From Microvelia longipes (lineage: Eukaryota > Arthropoda > Insecta > Hemiptera > Veliidae): DNA of 64,000 nucleotides. Both the position numbers and the translations under genes were made by a program. This document shows positions 39,045 to 49,619 of this stretch, in pieces. Every line of letters starts with the position of its first letter. The first letter of the stretch is position 1. The stretch lies in assembly GCA_018340805.1 (NCBI GenBank), contig JACMZG010000008.1, forward strand, positions 17,019,881 to 17,083,880. Direction: 5' to 3'. The notes beneath the pieces are model-generated. The model saw only the letters and a program-made list of their open reading frames with translations. It was not told the origin of the DNA and did no database searches.

Positions 39045-39310
39045 GAATAATGGGATGCGTAGCGAATCCGAAGTAGGGAAGCGAATCCGAAGTAGGGAGA
39101 TGAGTAGCGAATCCGAAGTAGGGATGATGATGTGTAGCGAATCCGAAGTAGGGATGATGAGGTAGCGAAATCCGAGTAGGGATGATGAGTGTAGCGAATC
39201 CGAAGTAGGGATGATGAGTGTAGCGAATCCGAAGTAGGAATGACGAGCGAAGCGAATCCGAAGTAGGGATGATGAGTGTAGCGAATCCGATGTGATGAGA
39301 AAGAGTTCCG
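39045..39310 (+). repeat. 27-29-bp minisatellite inside foldback arm
   Basis: GTAGCGAATCCGAAGTAGGG, followed by ATGATGAGT-like spacing, repeats about nine times with small indels. The same unit occurs inverted at 50210-50440. Confidence 0.9.
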
Positions 39311-39614
39311 ATGTACCCTTATTTCTTAAATTGGCAATACATCCTTGATCGGTATAGAGCTATTTTGAAAAGTAACCTAGCTTAGTTGATTAATATGTTA
39401 TGCAAGTTCCAAAAATATAGTGAACTGTTTCATATTTTTTTTTTAATTTCAATATGGCTCTTTTACCTTACATTTTTAATTAGGACCTACTACTCCTTCA
39501 ATTAGGAGGTAAGGTTTTAACCAAAAAAAAAAATTGTTCTATATAGACCAAGAGAATCAGCAAAATTACATATATAATAGTTTCAAAACTTTTAATTTAC
39601 GACGAGTAACCTAC

Positions 39615-39765
39615 ATTCTTCTCATTTTTCTACTGACTGACAGAGGAATTAAAGCGCCATCTAATAATTCAAGTCTAAATGATTTCCATTTTGGTTTGTT
39701 TCTTTCACTTCTACAGCAGTAAACAAATACGAATACAATAGTTCTTATCAGAGCAAGAATAAACC
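39615..39765 (-). CDS. Unrecognised membrane protein gene, exon B
   Basis: The acceptor is TTTACTTGGCAG, just above 39765. The first two bases complete the Gly codon begun by exon A. The exon encodes the second half of a membrane helix (GFILALIRTIVFVFVYCC), then a basic stretch RSERNKPKWKSFRLELL. The donor AAT|GTAGGT overlaps an in-frame TAG. If the donor were not used, the protein would end at this TAG, as a single-pass protein ending KMRRM. Phase fits exon C. Confidence 0.62.
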
Positions 39766-40224
39766 CTGCCAAGTAAAGATGAGCAAATAAATACATATTA
39801 CTTACTATTTTTCACATCTTTTATAACTTAAAATTTGTTAAATATATCCTGAATTTATAATTTAAAAAGATCTCTGTTTTTAACTTAGTTAGGCCAAGAA
39901 TGTAAAATAAAATGGACGATGAGCTAAGTCGATCTTTCATACCGCATTGTAACTCAATTGAGGATAAAAAAATAATGAAGTATCTATCACAAAAATATAT
40001 CAAAATCAAACTGCACATGTTTAGTACAAACTGCACATGCTTACATATATTAAATTAGCTGCGCTGGTCTTATATTTTAAGGCAAAGTCACCATCTGATG
40101 AATGATTTCCAGGTTATAAATAGTGATAAGTGATATTTTTTTTAATATAAATAAATTAATAATATTTTTATTAAAAATAATAAAGGTTCATCATTTAACT
40201 GTTTTATTAGCTTAGCTGTGAAGT

Positions 40225-40231
40225 ATGTATG

Positions 40232-40272
<41 letters not shown>
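40225..40272. repeat. (AT)n microsatellite
   Basis: The stretch is about 45 bases of AT after a short GTAT run. Confidence 0.9.
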
Positions 40273-40274
<2 letters not shown>

Positions 40275-40419
40275 ATATTATAAATATGTCGTTTTTTCAT
40301 AAAACGTTTATGGGGACAGTAAGTTCCCTTATCACTTCATCCCCTTTATTTAAGATCCTGGAATTGGGCTAAATTTGTTTAATTACTTATTAGTAATTAA
40401 AAATATTTAGTGCAAGAGC

Positions 40420-40985
40420 CAGGCATAAAAAATGTGGCTCAGTTTGTACTACTTCAAACAAATTTTTTCTTAAAATGTACCTTAAATTATGAAGTAAATG
40501 CATAGTCTGCCTATCCAGAGTGGAGCTCTTCATATGAGTGCGAACACTCAAAATATTAGAAAACCGCACAAACCCCAGTTTTCTTGCAATAAGTTGTTCT
40601 ATATAGGTTGTGTGCAAAACAAAGAGAATTTTTCAAAGGATATATATTTGCTATAAAACTAGTGTTTTTTCGTCAAATTCGGATAACATTTCTTAAATGG
40701 CCAAAAAAAGATATGCTGCCTTTGCATAAATTAACCATTTTTTAGTGTTTTTGTAAGCCATAACTTTGGGTTTAGTTATCCAATTTTGATGATTAAACAC
40801 TCGTTTTACAGAACGTTTTATCAGCTTTAAAAAATGTTCTTTCCATGTTCTGCACACGACCCACAGGGAATCACTTAAAAAAAAATGAAATTTGGGCGAT
40901 TTCATACAATTTTGAGCATGAGCAATCATATGAAGGGCACAGGCAGACTATGTTTTTTCTTCATAATTTAAGGTATATTTTCAGA
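40420..40985. repeat. Dispersed foldback repeat, copy 2
   Basis: The counterpart of 15040-15560. The left part TAAATGCATAGTCTGCCTAT and the right part GGCAGACTATGTTTTTTCTT are inverse copies, so the unit is a long imperfect hairpin. The minus-strand frames at 40390-40929 are read through it and are not genes. Confidence 0.78.
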
Positions 40986-41227
40986 AAATTTGGCATAATA
41001 AAGTAGTTTCGATACATGAATTGCTATTGATCTATCGTAATCTACTTTTGATCTATAAATTAAATTTTGGACACTTGCAACAGAAGATCTACTTATTTCC
41101 TCCCATATTAACTAACAGATAAAAACCCTGTATAATAGAATCTGTAATACAGTCGCTCTGATATAAATTGGCTTTAAAAATAAGATGTACAAGAAGTCTT
41201 AATAAAATATAAAAAAAAACACGTTAC

Positions 41228-41524
41228 CCATAATAAGTAAACCGACAAAAACAACAAAAACATCTCTTAAAATAAACAGTTTGTCATGAGTTTCGTCTCT
41301 AATATCTCTCTTATTTCTTGATTGGTTGAAACATTTGCCAAGAGGAATGCCTCCCTGGAACCCAGCTTGGTTATAAGCACTGACTTCTAGACGAGAACAT
41401 CTAAGTCCCATGTCGGATGATTCGCAAGCACATTCGCACTCCCAAATACAAAAACACTTATCTCCTCTTTTTACAAGAGCCCTTCGTTTACATATTACTT
41501 GCTCTTCGATTGTCAAAAGTTGAA
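41228..41524 (-). CDS. Unrecognised membrane protein gene, exon A (first visible)
   Basis: The exon lies between a strong acceptor (TTCTGTTATTTCCAG, just above 41524) and the donor ATGG|GTAACG. It encodes 98 full codons. Eight cysteines fall within 54 residues, in the pattern CFCIWECECACE followed by single Cys at about residues 42 and 64. The start of a membrane helix follows (LFILRDVFVVFVGLLIM), completed by exon B. Exons A to D join without a stop into at least 344 residues. A Cys-rich ectodomain next to a helix is probably extracellular. The dense C-x-C pattern just before a membrane helix recalls HAP2/GCS1 gamete fusogens, but the second hydrophobic helix in exon C does not fit well, so I leave the gene unnamed. 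No ATG is available at the start, so upstream exons with a signal peptide are expected. Confidence 0.6.
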
Positions 41525-41759
41525 CTGGAAATAACAGAAATAAGTAACTTATCTTTTTAATTTAGTTTTAGTTTTGTCGAATGTGATAGCTGTCAAAGAA
41601 AAAGATACGTAAATAACTATTATATTTTCCTTTAGAAGGGATAAAAAGTCACTTAGAAGGGAGTGAAATGTACAATAACAATTTTTTCTTAAAATACAGG
41701 GAAAAAATGAAACTTTAAGAGGAAAAATTTCAAGATTCCTAATGTTTTTTCCGGTGTGG

Positions 41760-42240
41760 CAAATGCCACACCGGTTAAAATCGGGGGGACACCCATCCGA
41801 TACGAGTCTGCAGAATTGCAGATCTTTGTTCAGGAAGGTATTTACGAAAATTTGACCGGTTCCAGCCATTACACTTTTTATTAACAAAACACCCCTGGGT
41901 CTTGGCCTATATGAATGTGTTTTTATAGACACGATAATGGGACGTTCGTCGATTCGAAATGAAATTTGGTAAAAATAATCATCCTTGTTAATATCCCAAG
42001 CCCTATTTAAATACCTTCCTGAACAAGGATCTGCAATTCTACCGACTCGTATCGGATGGGTGTCCCAGGCAGAACCTTTGACCTCTAAAGTGCGTTCTGC
42101 CTGGGACACCCATTCGATACGAGTCGGCAGAATTGCAGATCCTTGTTCAGGAAGGTATTTACGAAAAATTGAGACCGGTTCCGGCCATTACACTTTTTAT
42201 TAACAAAACACCCCTGGGCTCTTGGTCTAATATATAAACA
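41760..42240. repeat. Three-copy repeat with central inverted pair
   Basis: AGGAAGGTATTTACGAAAA and GCCATTACACTTTTTATTAA, then CAAAACACCCCTGGG, occur at 41835-41900 and at 42150-42220. Around 42015-42160, CCTTCCTGAACAAGGATCTG and CCCAGGCAGAAC are followed 18 bases later by their inverse. A 186-codon minus-strand frame (41549-42109) is made of this repeat and is not accepted as a gene. Confidence 0.75.
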
Positions 42241-42433
42241 TGGATAATATTTAATACACTTGAGTTTAAAAATATATTTAATTGTCAAACCACAATACAT
42301 AAAAAGAAAAATTGACCAGTTTCAACTATTAATTAGTCATCATCTGAGTACATTTATAAACTGAGTTGCTTAAATTGAAGAAATTGAAGGAGAAGGTCTA
42401 AGATGTGTGTGGGGGCAACCCCACATACAAAAC

Positions 42434-42436
<3 letters not shown>

Positions 42437-42494
<58 letters not shown>

Positions 42495-42502
42495 TATATA
42501 TT
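42437..42502. repeat. (AT)n microsatellite
   Basis: The stretch is about 65 bases of AT dinucleotide. Confidence 0.95.
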
Positions 42503-42629
42503 CTTGATCTATGATCTCCCTTCCAAAGGTTCACCCTCCTCCGTGACCGTAACCTATTTTTTCTTCGAAAATTCGCTAAAACCTTTCACTCTCAGTTATA
42601 ATAGTTTCAATGGGGAACCACTTTAATCC

Positions 42630-43390
42630 TCTGGAGACACTGTATGGTATACAGATGGATCAAAGATGGACTGTGGCTCTGGGAGTGGCATATATGAGGC
42701 ACATGCTAATCTTAAAACCTCATTCCTTTTAGGAAAGTAGCTACAGTGTTTCAGCCAGAAATATTTCTATTAATGCCTGTTAATTAGAAAATATTAAAAA
42801 TAATCTTTATCAGACTTCTATTATTTTTTACTGACAGCCAAGCTGCCATTAAAGCTCTTGGTTCATACAAAGTCAATTTTAAGCTTTCTAGGAGTGCTCA
42901 AAAAACTTTCTGCCTTGTCACTCAACAATGATGTAGCAACCAGATGGTGTCATAAGGAAATTGAAGGCAATGAGAAAGCAGACAACCTTGTAAAAAAGGG
43001 TATGAGGCCACTCCACTTGCCCTGAACCCATAGTAGCCATTCTTAAAACTTTAGCCAAAGGTGAAGTTAAAGAATAGTTCTTACCAATCAGCTGCATCAT
43101 AGAAACCAATCCTTTGGCATGAGGCACAGCAAACTCATGTTAAAAGGACCCAGTCCTGAAATGACACAGGATCTCCTCAGTCTAAGCAGAAGAGACCTTA
43201 AAACAGTAACTGGATTACTGTTTGGTCACTGACATCTCCGCAAACACCTCCAATTTGTTGGTATCTTTAAAGATACCTAGTGTGTAGGCTATGTGAATCG
43301 GAAACCTAAACTGCCTCTCAAATACTTCTAACATGTGAAGCCAACTCAAACTCTAAAGTGGTTTTAACCAAGTTATTACCTTCAAAACGT
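42630..43390 (+). pseudogene. Non-LTR retrotransposon RNase H and C-terminal relic
   Basis: VWYTDGSKMDCGSGSGIYEA matches the first RNase H motif (first catalytic Asp in TDGS), and a DSQAAIKAL-like block (here TDSQAAIKALGSYK) gives the third. H..EIEGNEKADNLVKKG supplies the GNExAD motif. Further down, LLSLSRRDLKTVTGLLFGH corresponds to the tail region of R1/I-type LINEs. Several stops and frame changes show it is dead. Confidence 0.82.
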
Positions 43391-43524
43391 TAAGACTGCT
43401 ATTGAGCGATATTTGGTTTTGTCTTACTTTGGAAACTAAAGGATTTAGTACTTTGAGTTTAGTTCGTTTCTTACTGTCGTACACATGATCTATGTATATT
43501 CATTATATAAACAGTTAACAGTTT

Positions 43525-43790
43525 CAGAGATATTTACAGATTTATTATATAAACAGTTTCGTTTTAGAGAGGGGGATAGGCTACAGTCTCATTTATCATA
43601 AACGAAGTAACGGTCGATGAGGGTAAAATGGACAAACTGGTAGTATACCAATACTCTTAAAAAGTCATTCATCCAAAGCTCACCTGACGAGCCTCAGATT
43701 TTACAGATTTATATAAACAGTTTCGTTTTAGAGAGGGGGATAGGCTACAGTCTCATTTATAACGAAGTTAATCGATGAGGGTAAAATGGT
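43525..43790 (+). repeat. Tandem duplication, about 170 bp apart
   Basis: ATATAAACAGTTTCGTTTTA, GAGAGGGGGATAGGCTACAG and GATGAGGGTAAAATGG occur twice. The second copy has small deletions. Confidence 0.8.
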
Positions 43791-44207
43791 CACATTTATA
43801 ATGTTTAAATATTAGGAAACAAAGGAGAAGTGTATTGGTAGTATTATACTCTTTAATTGATTATATATTAAAAAGATCACCAGCTAGGCAGATGGTGACC
43901 GCTTGATTTTCTGAATTTTAATATGTTGTAACCCATAGTTGGAAATGTTTCCAGGTAAATTTTAAATTTGATAAATGACTTTAAGGGAGGTCCAAAGTTT
44001 AAAAAAATTCAAAATTTGGAGCAAATTTGGTAGAAAGCTATATTACATGTTATGGCGTGTGATTAGAAAGTGATCTTGGTTTCATCGTAAAAGTACATAG
44101 TTCCTTTACAAATAAAATGCTGTAAAAATGTTGTGCCATATTCCTGGAGAGCACTGTTGTGACACAAAAAAACCTTAATTTCCTTCGATTTTGGCACCGG
44201 ACGACCG

Positions 44208-44210
<3 letters not shown>

Positions 44211-44248
<38 letters not shown>

Positions 44249-44290
44249 TAAGGAGAGAGAGAGAAGAGAGAGAGAGAGAGAAGAGAGAGA
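44211..44290. repeat. (AT)n then (GA)n microsatellite
   Basis: AT dinucleotide is followed by about 45 bases of GA dinucleotide with single-base breaks. A second GA tract lies at 45723-45751, just beyond the far end of the LINE relic. Confidence 0.92.
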
Positions 44291-45745
44291 GATTGATTGA
44301 TTGATTGATTACTGATTTATTTAACCACGCAGAATTAGGACCATAAGGTCCTCTCTTCCATTCAACGTGGATAAATTTTCAGCCGATTATTTATTAATTT
44401 AAAATTATATAAATAAAATATTAAACAATATGCAAAATTATCTTTCTTATACAATAAATTTATAGTTTTAACTATGAAATCTTACTCAAAAAAATTAATT
44501 TAACTTAGTTATTTAATAGCTAATTTCTTTTAATTATAGTTTAATTTAGTATTATTATATTTTTAATAATTATAATTTTTTTAATACAATTCGTATAAAA
44601 ATAAAACATTGAAAAGAAAATTTGCCAAAATTTTCTTTCAGATTATTATTGTCAGTTGGACTGATTCCACTTCTATAACATTACATTTTTTTTATTATTT
44701 AGAATATGTTTATTAAAAGAGAATAAATTTTATGATGGTTTAATTATCATATTATTGGTACCTAGTTAATAATTTCTTTTTAATTTATTTTTAAAACTAC
44801 TATAAGACATTTTAGTGTAAAACTTTGGTTCTAAGGAGTTAAAGAGTTTTACCGACTGAACAAGAAAGGAATTCTCATACTGAATTGTTGTGTGCGAGGG
44901 AACATGAAGCAGGTCTAATATGACACTTCTTGTAGATCTACTTGCTACATCTTTTCTCCACTTATATCGGTTGTACAAATATAATGGCTTTTTGCTTTCA
45001 AAAATCCTATACGTTGTTCTAGCAATGCTTAGTTCTAACCGTTCTTTTATTTTGAGCCACTCTAGTTTTTTTATAGTAGGGTGTGACATGATCAGCAAAA
45101 GGAATATTACATACATACCTGATGCATGCATTCTGTGCTCTTTGTAGTTTTAGTGTGTTGGTAGAATTAATATCGCAGTAAGCAGCAGAAGCATAGTCTA
45201 TGTGTGGCATGATCAGTGATTCTACTAAGTTTTTCTTCAGTGATAGTGGGGGAGAACACAACAATTTTCTTATTTGAGCCAGACTTGCGAATACCTTAGC
45301 ACTTACATGTGCAACTTGATCTTTCCAACTGAGGGACGAATCAATCCAAATACCCAAAAGTTTTAACTTATCTACCTGCTGAAGGCATACGTGATCAAAA
45401 CTTAATGAGGGCAAAGTTAAAGATTTTGCTGATTGAACTAATTTATTGTTACCTAAAATAAGGTAAGAACTCTTTTTCATATTTATCTGTAGACAATGTT
45501 CATTACACCAATTATTCAGATTATTTAATACATTGTTTAATTTATTTAGGGTGTCGAACAGTGCCTCTACTTCGCAGCTTAAATAAACAGTTAAGTCATC
45601 TGCATAGATGTTAAAATTGCACCCATCAAGACATGAGTCTATGTTATTTAAAAAAGCTACAAATAAAATAGCGGAAAGATTGGAGCCTTGTGGTATTCCA
45701 ACCCTAACTTTTTCTATCGGTTGTAGAGAGAGAGAGAAAGAGAGA
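44291..45745 (-). pseudogene. 5'-truncated LINE with reverse transcriptase C-terminal half
   Basis: The minus strand reads VRVGIPQGSNLSAILFVAFL, then FNIYADDLTVYL, the two-Asp catalytic motif of reverse transcriptase (codons around 45584-45612). LGIWIDSSLSWKDQVAHVSA and PHIDYASAAYCDIN follow, then after a frame break IKERLELSIARTTYRIF, and a C-terminal SFLVQSVKLFNSLEPKF-type end. This is the order seen in CR1/Jockey-like LINEs. Upstream motifs are lost. The frame break is at an A-run at 45066-45072, where one base fewer restores the frame. The 3' end carries (AATC)n. Both flanks are GA repeats, suggesting insertion into a GA tract. Confidence 0.88.
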
Positions 45746-46060
45746 GAGATTAGTGGGATTTTTATCAATGAAACAAACATAATAATAATAATAAATCGTT
45801 TATTTATATATAAATACCTGTTTACAAAGGTTAAATTACAAATAAATAAAATAATATATATTGACCATTTGTGTCGCATAAGCTCAAGGCTTGTGCGCGA
45901 ACATGAATGGTTATTTTTGTTATGTCTTTTTGAGTTCTATTGAGCCTTGCTTCGACTACAAAACATTTATCCAGAAGTATGTTTTTAACAATAAATTTTG
46001 ATTCCATGGCCAAAATAAACCTCGTTAGTAGGGGAGAAAAGCCGATTCTAGGACCGCCTC
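45746..46060. other. Flank of the LINE relic
   Basis: AATAATAATAATAAATCG at 45780 followed by TTATTTATATATAAATACC looks like another LINE tail. No gene is seen. Confidence 0.35.
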
Positions 46061-46470
46061 TCCTCACTCATAACCTTCCACCTATAACCACCCTTATCCA
46101 CTATAACACCCTCACTCATAACCTTCCACCTAAACCTACCTTATCCACTTATAACCTTCCTTATACCTCCTTATCACCTATAACCTACCTTATCCACTTA
46201 TAACCTACCTTATAACCTCCCTTTCAACCTATAACCTTCCTTATAACCTCCTTATCAACCTATAACCTACCTTATCCACTTATAACCTACCTTATAACCT
46301 CCATTATCAACCTATAACCTTCCACCTGTAACCATCTACAACTTCCTTATAACCTTCTTATAATCTCCCTTTCTATTAGATCTGACTCCCCCCCCCCTTT
46401 ATTACTTTCCTAATCAGATCCCTTATCAACGTATAACCCCGCATAACCTCGCTTATCTATTAGCTCTGAC
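46060..46470 (+). repeat. Pyrimidine-rich minisatellite
   Basis: Units of about 20-24 bp such as CTTATCCACTTATAACCTAC and CCTTATAACCTCC repeat irregularly. One strand is almost pure pyrimidine plus A. Confidence 0.85.
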
Positions 46471-46699
46471 CACCCCTAACCGGCGCAATCCCTTTATGAG
46501 ATATTACTTATTTCTAACAGGTTGTGACGTGTAATTAATAGCTTAATAAAAAAATAAGGGTCCTGAATAAGGACCATCCTCAATATGAGAACATGCGAGT
46601 GTGCCTCTCTTAGTTTAAAGCCTTCCCACCACGTCAAGGTGAAGGCACATCGGGAAGGATAGAGTTCGCTAATCACTATGTCTAGCCTTTAACTCATAA

Positions 46700-46792
46700 A
46701 ATCTAACTGGACCAGCCAGTTGTTGAACCCGTGCACCTTCGATTACGAGTCAAGACGCTAACCACTGGACCAGCCGAACTCTCAGAATGATG
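46700..46792 (-). repeat. tRNA-like SINE head
   Basis: On the minus strand, GGTCCAGTGGTTAGCGTCTT is an A-box-like D arm and CACGGGTTCAACAAC is a B-box-like T arm, with ACTCGTAATCG where the anticodon loop would be. The stems do not close properly, so it is probably a SINE remnant and not a working tRNA. Confidence 0.55.
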
Positions 46793-46984
46793 CACCTATT
46801 TCTACTTATAAGTTGTATACTGCTCGATGTTAATTCGATGTCGTCACACTAATGCAATATTTAACGGGGAATACAGGTTTGGACAAAAAATTATTAAACC
46901 GAATTAATTTATAAATTGTGTGTATGTTTCTAAATTTTTGTATTCAGTTTTAAATAAAGGCTTATTTATATTTATTTATTTATT

Positions 46985-47145
46985 TATACAGGTTTGGACA
47001 CGTTTGTTCGATGACGTCACACTAATGTAGTTTTTAACGATAATTACAGGTTTGGACACGTTTATGCGATGACGTCACACTAATACAATTTTTAACGATA
47101 ATTACAGGTTTGGACACGTTTATGCGATGACGTCACACTAATGCG
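46985..47145 (+). repeat. 58-bp tandem repeat containing TGACGTCA
   Basis: GATGACGTCACACTAATG starts at 47010, 47068 and 47126, and a diverged unit is near 46835. Each unit has AACGATAATTACAGGTTTGG and ACACGTTT. TGACGTCA is the full palindromic CRE recognised by CREB/ATF proteins. Confidence 0.9.
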
Positions 47146-47765
47146 ATAGTTCATATTGGCTCCACATCGGCTCTAAATGGCTCATATAGGCTCCACACCG
47201 GCTCTAGATGGCTCTAAATGGCTCATATCCAACATGTCTCATATAGGCTCCACACCGGCTCAATATGGCTCATATTGGCTCCACTCCGGCTCTAATGGCT
47301 CCGCTCTGGCTCCCAAATGGCTCATATTGGCTCCACTCCGGCTCCAAATGGCTTATAGGCTCCAACTCAGCTCATATAGGCTTGCGATAGCTCATATAGG
47401 CTCCACACCGGCTCTATATGGCTCATATTGGCTCCACTCCGGCTCCAAATGGCTCATATTAGCTCCACTCCGGCTCTAAATGGCTCCACTGGCTCATAAT
47501 GGCTCTAAATGGCTCATATAGGCTCCAACTCGGCTCATATAGGCTCTGCGATAGCTCATATAGGCTCCACACCGGCTCTAAATGGCTCCACTCCGGCTCT
47601 AAATGGCTCCGCTCCGGCTCCAAATGGCTCATATTGGCTCCACTTCGGCTCTAAATGGCTCATAGGCTCTAACACGGCTCCTATTTGACTCATATAGGCT
47701 CAAGATGGCTCATATGGCTCCAAAGCGGCTCTAATTTGCTAATATAGGCTCCTACTCGGCTCCAA
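47146..47765 (+). repeat. GGCTC minisatellite
   Basis: Over 600 bp built from short blocks beginning GGCTC, such as GGCTCATATTGGCTCCACTC and CGGCTCTAAATGGCTC. The basic block is 10-12 bp, arranged in higher-order units of roughly 30-60 bp. The 100-codon frame through it is repeat-derived. Confidence 0.93.
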
Positions 47766-48034
47766 CAAGATGATTATATAAGTTTATGATATAAGGGGAT
47801 ATGATCAGTTGTATCTCGGCTTCCGTGCTGTCAAGATGCCTTCTACCGCTATTATAGGGTTTGTAGATAATGAGGGACAAGTCATCGTTAAAGAGCTCGC
47901 ATGTTTGGACCTGGAGACGAAATCGTCTTCGAGCTGGTTATTTTTACCACCTGCAAATTACATTCAAGATTCTAATCAATTGATTTAGAATCTTGAATTG
48001 TAATAGTTAGTTAGCTTAAAATACTTTTAATTAT

Positions 48035-48720
48035 TTTATCTCCAGACGGTGTATAATGTAAAGTTTATTAACTAGTGTTTAGGGAGTAAAGGAGCACTTT
48101 TCACACTCAAGGGAGAAAAAGTTACTTTTCACTCCCTTGGGAGTAAAAAGTTACTTTTTCTACCTTGGGAGTGAAAAGTGCTTCCTATTATTAGGTTATT
48201 AAAGCCAATTTAACAATTTTTTAGGGGAGTGGTATTCTTTAAATTTATACAGGTGACCGATCAATTTTTTGTAATTTTCCCGGGGTTGGCATCCCCAAAA
48301 ATTATAGGGGGATCCGACCAAAAAAAAATTTTATTGGCTCTGTTCCAGGTCAAAAGAAGTTGTTAAGAGCAAAAAGAAATTGCAAATTTTTTTTTGGTGG
48401 CAGCCCAAATTTATAAGGGGGTCCGACCCAAAAATAAGTATGAAATACAACAAACATGTTAAAATAAAAATCAACGTCTGGAGATAAAATCTTGTATGCA
48501 CCTTGGGAGTAAAATGCTATTTTCCCCTCGCTATTTACTCCCTCGGCTTTTTTCTCGGGAATTAAACACATGAATCCCTCGGCTTCGCCTTGGGAGTTAA
48601 ATACTTTGGTTCCCTCGGCTTACGCCTTTTAGAACCAACTAACTGCTCAGGGAAATAATAGCATTCTTTACTCCCTTGGTGCATAAATAACTATTATGCT
48701 CCTTTTTATTGTTACACCTG
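48035..48720 (+). repeat. Dispersed repeat, copy 1 of pair with 62890-63650
   Basis: The two share CAGACGGTGTATAATGTAAAG, TTTAGGGAGTAAAG, AGCACTTTTCAC, CAACGTCTGGAGATAAAATC, TTGTATGCACC, and GAACCAACTA.CTGCTCAGGG. Inside are repeated TTGGGAGT/ACTCCC pairs that fold back and the block CCTCGGCTT.GCCTTGGGAG. No protein is encoded. Confidence 0.85.
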
Positions 48721-49619
48721 TAGAGATATATACTAGAGGGAACATAGCCTATCTTAACACATTGAGAGGCCTGAAACATCTTTTTAGGGCTCTTAGGGCT
48801 CTGTGTAACTTCATTAAATCCTCCTGTGAGTTAAGGTTATAATAAATCTATTGTTTTCGGCTTCCCGCACATTGTTTTGATTTGTATTTTAAACGTGCTA
48901 CTATATAAGTTGCTGCATTTTTGTTCTGCTTATTTATTATATTGATAATAGAATGGGGTCAGGTTATTTTCCAATGTTTAAAATTTCAACCAATAGGGCC
49001 CCTCAGAGCCTATATATCTTTATGGTTATACCTGGTTCCCTAGACTTCTTCAGACACAGCTAACTCTTCCCCACCAGTACCCCTAACCACATCATATCCA
49101 TCCTCTGCTCCCTCCTCCTACTTCCTAACAAAATACTCAGTCTGTAAACAGCACTGATGATGACGTAAAGTCGAAACTGGTTAGTTATATTTTTTTATAC
49201 AATTGTGGTTGACAGTATATTAATTATTTTTTTATTAAACATCGTGATCAATCTTATGGATAAATAAGCATGATACAATATTGTAGGGTAATGAAATCAA
49301 AGTATAAAAAGTTTTCAAAAAATATTTTATTGAGAACAATCCAACTATTAACATACACACTATAAGCATTAATATACATTCGGAGCTATACTTGGACGTC
49401 TTGACTGCACCCTAGCCTTGGAGGGAGTAGTGAGGTCTAGGAGTGTGTGTGTTTAACGCTCTACCCCCTCCCCTTTGCACTGTACCCTCCTTTTCATACT
49501 TCTAAAATCCTAAAAAACTTTAGCTTAATTATGTCCTCATTTCTTTACTTAAAATTTTTTAAGGAATACTAATTAAACTATATAAGGTAAAAGTTAATAT
49601 TTATTTTAGATTAATATTA
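48721..49619. other. Gene-free stretch
   Basis: No supported gene. The piece at 48765-48900 (GGCCTGAAACATC, CTCTTAGGGCTCTGTGTAAC) is the inverse of 26765-26850 (GTTACACAGAGCCTCTAAGAG, GTTTCAGGCC), another dispersed repeat. AACTGGTTAGTTATAT near 49180 follows GATGATGACGTAAAGTCGAA, a phrase that also appears in diverged form at 37382-37405. Confidence 0.45.

Larger units (their letters stand above)
38165..39330 (+). mobile_element. 5S-bearing foldback family, copy with one long arm
   Basis: The left end (AAAAAATCGGGTACGGGTAC, 38165) is the inverse of the family's right terminus. It breaks off within about 60-100 bp at an (AT)n tract (38268-38355). The right arm then runs from CGTAGGTATATAAAAAAGTA (38398) through CCTCCTGAGTGC, TATTAACCCCCCAGTTAAC and the 5S-derived segment at 38892-38951. 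GGACGAGCGAAGCC and the minisatellite at 39045-39310 follow, and the end is TCCGATGTGATGAGAAAGAG. The element would lie inside an intron of the four-exon gene. Confidence 0.75.

Noticed and set aside
41549..42109. A 186-codon minus-strand frame as a gene
   Set aside because: It is built from a sequence that recurs inverted and direct within 500 bp; no domain is recognisable.
44920..45943. Plus-strand frames opposite the LINE reverse transcriptase
   Set aside because: They are shadows of the minus-strand coding sequence and lack any family feature.
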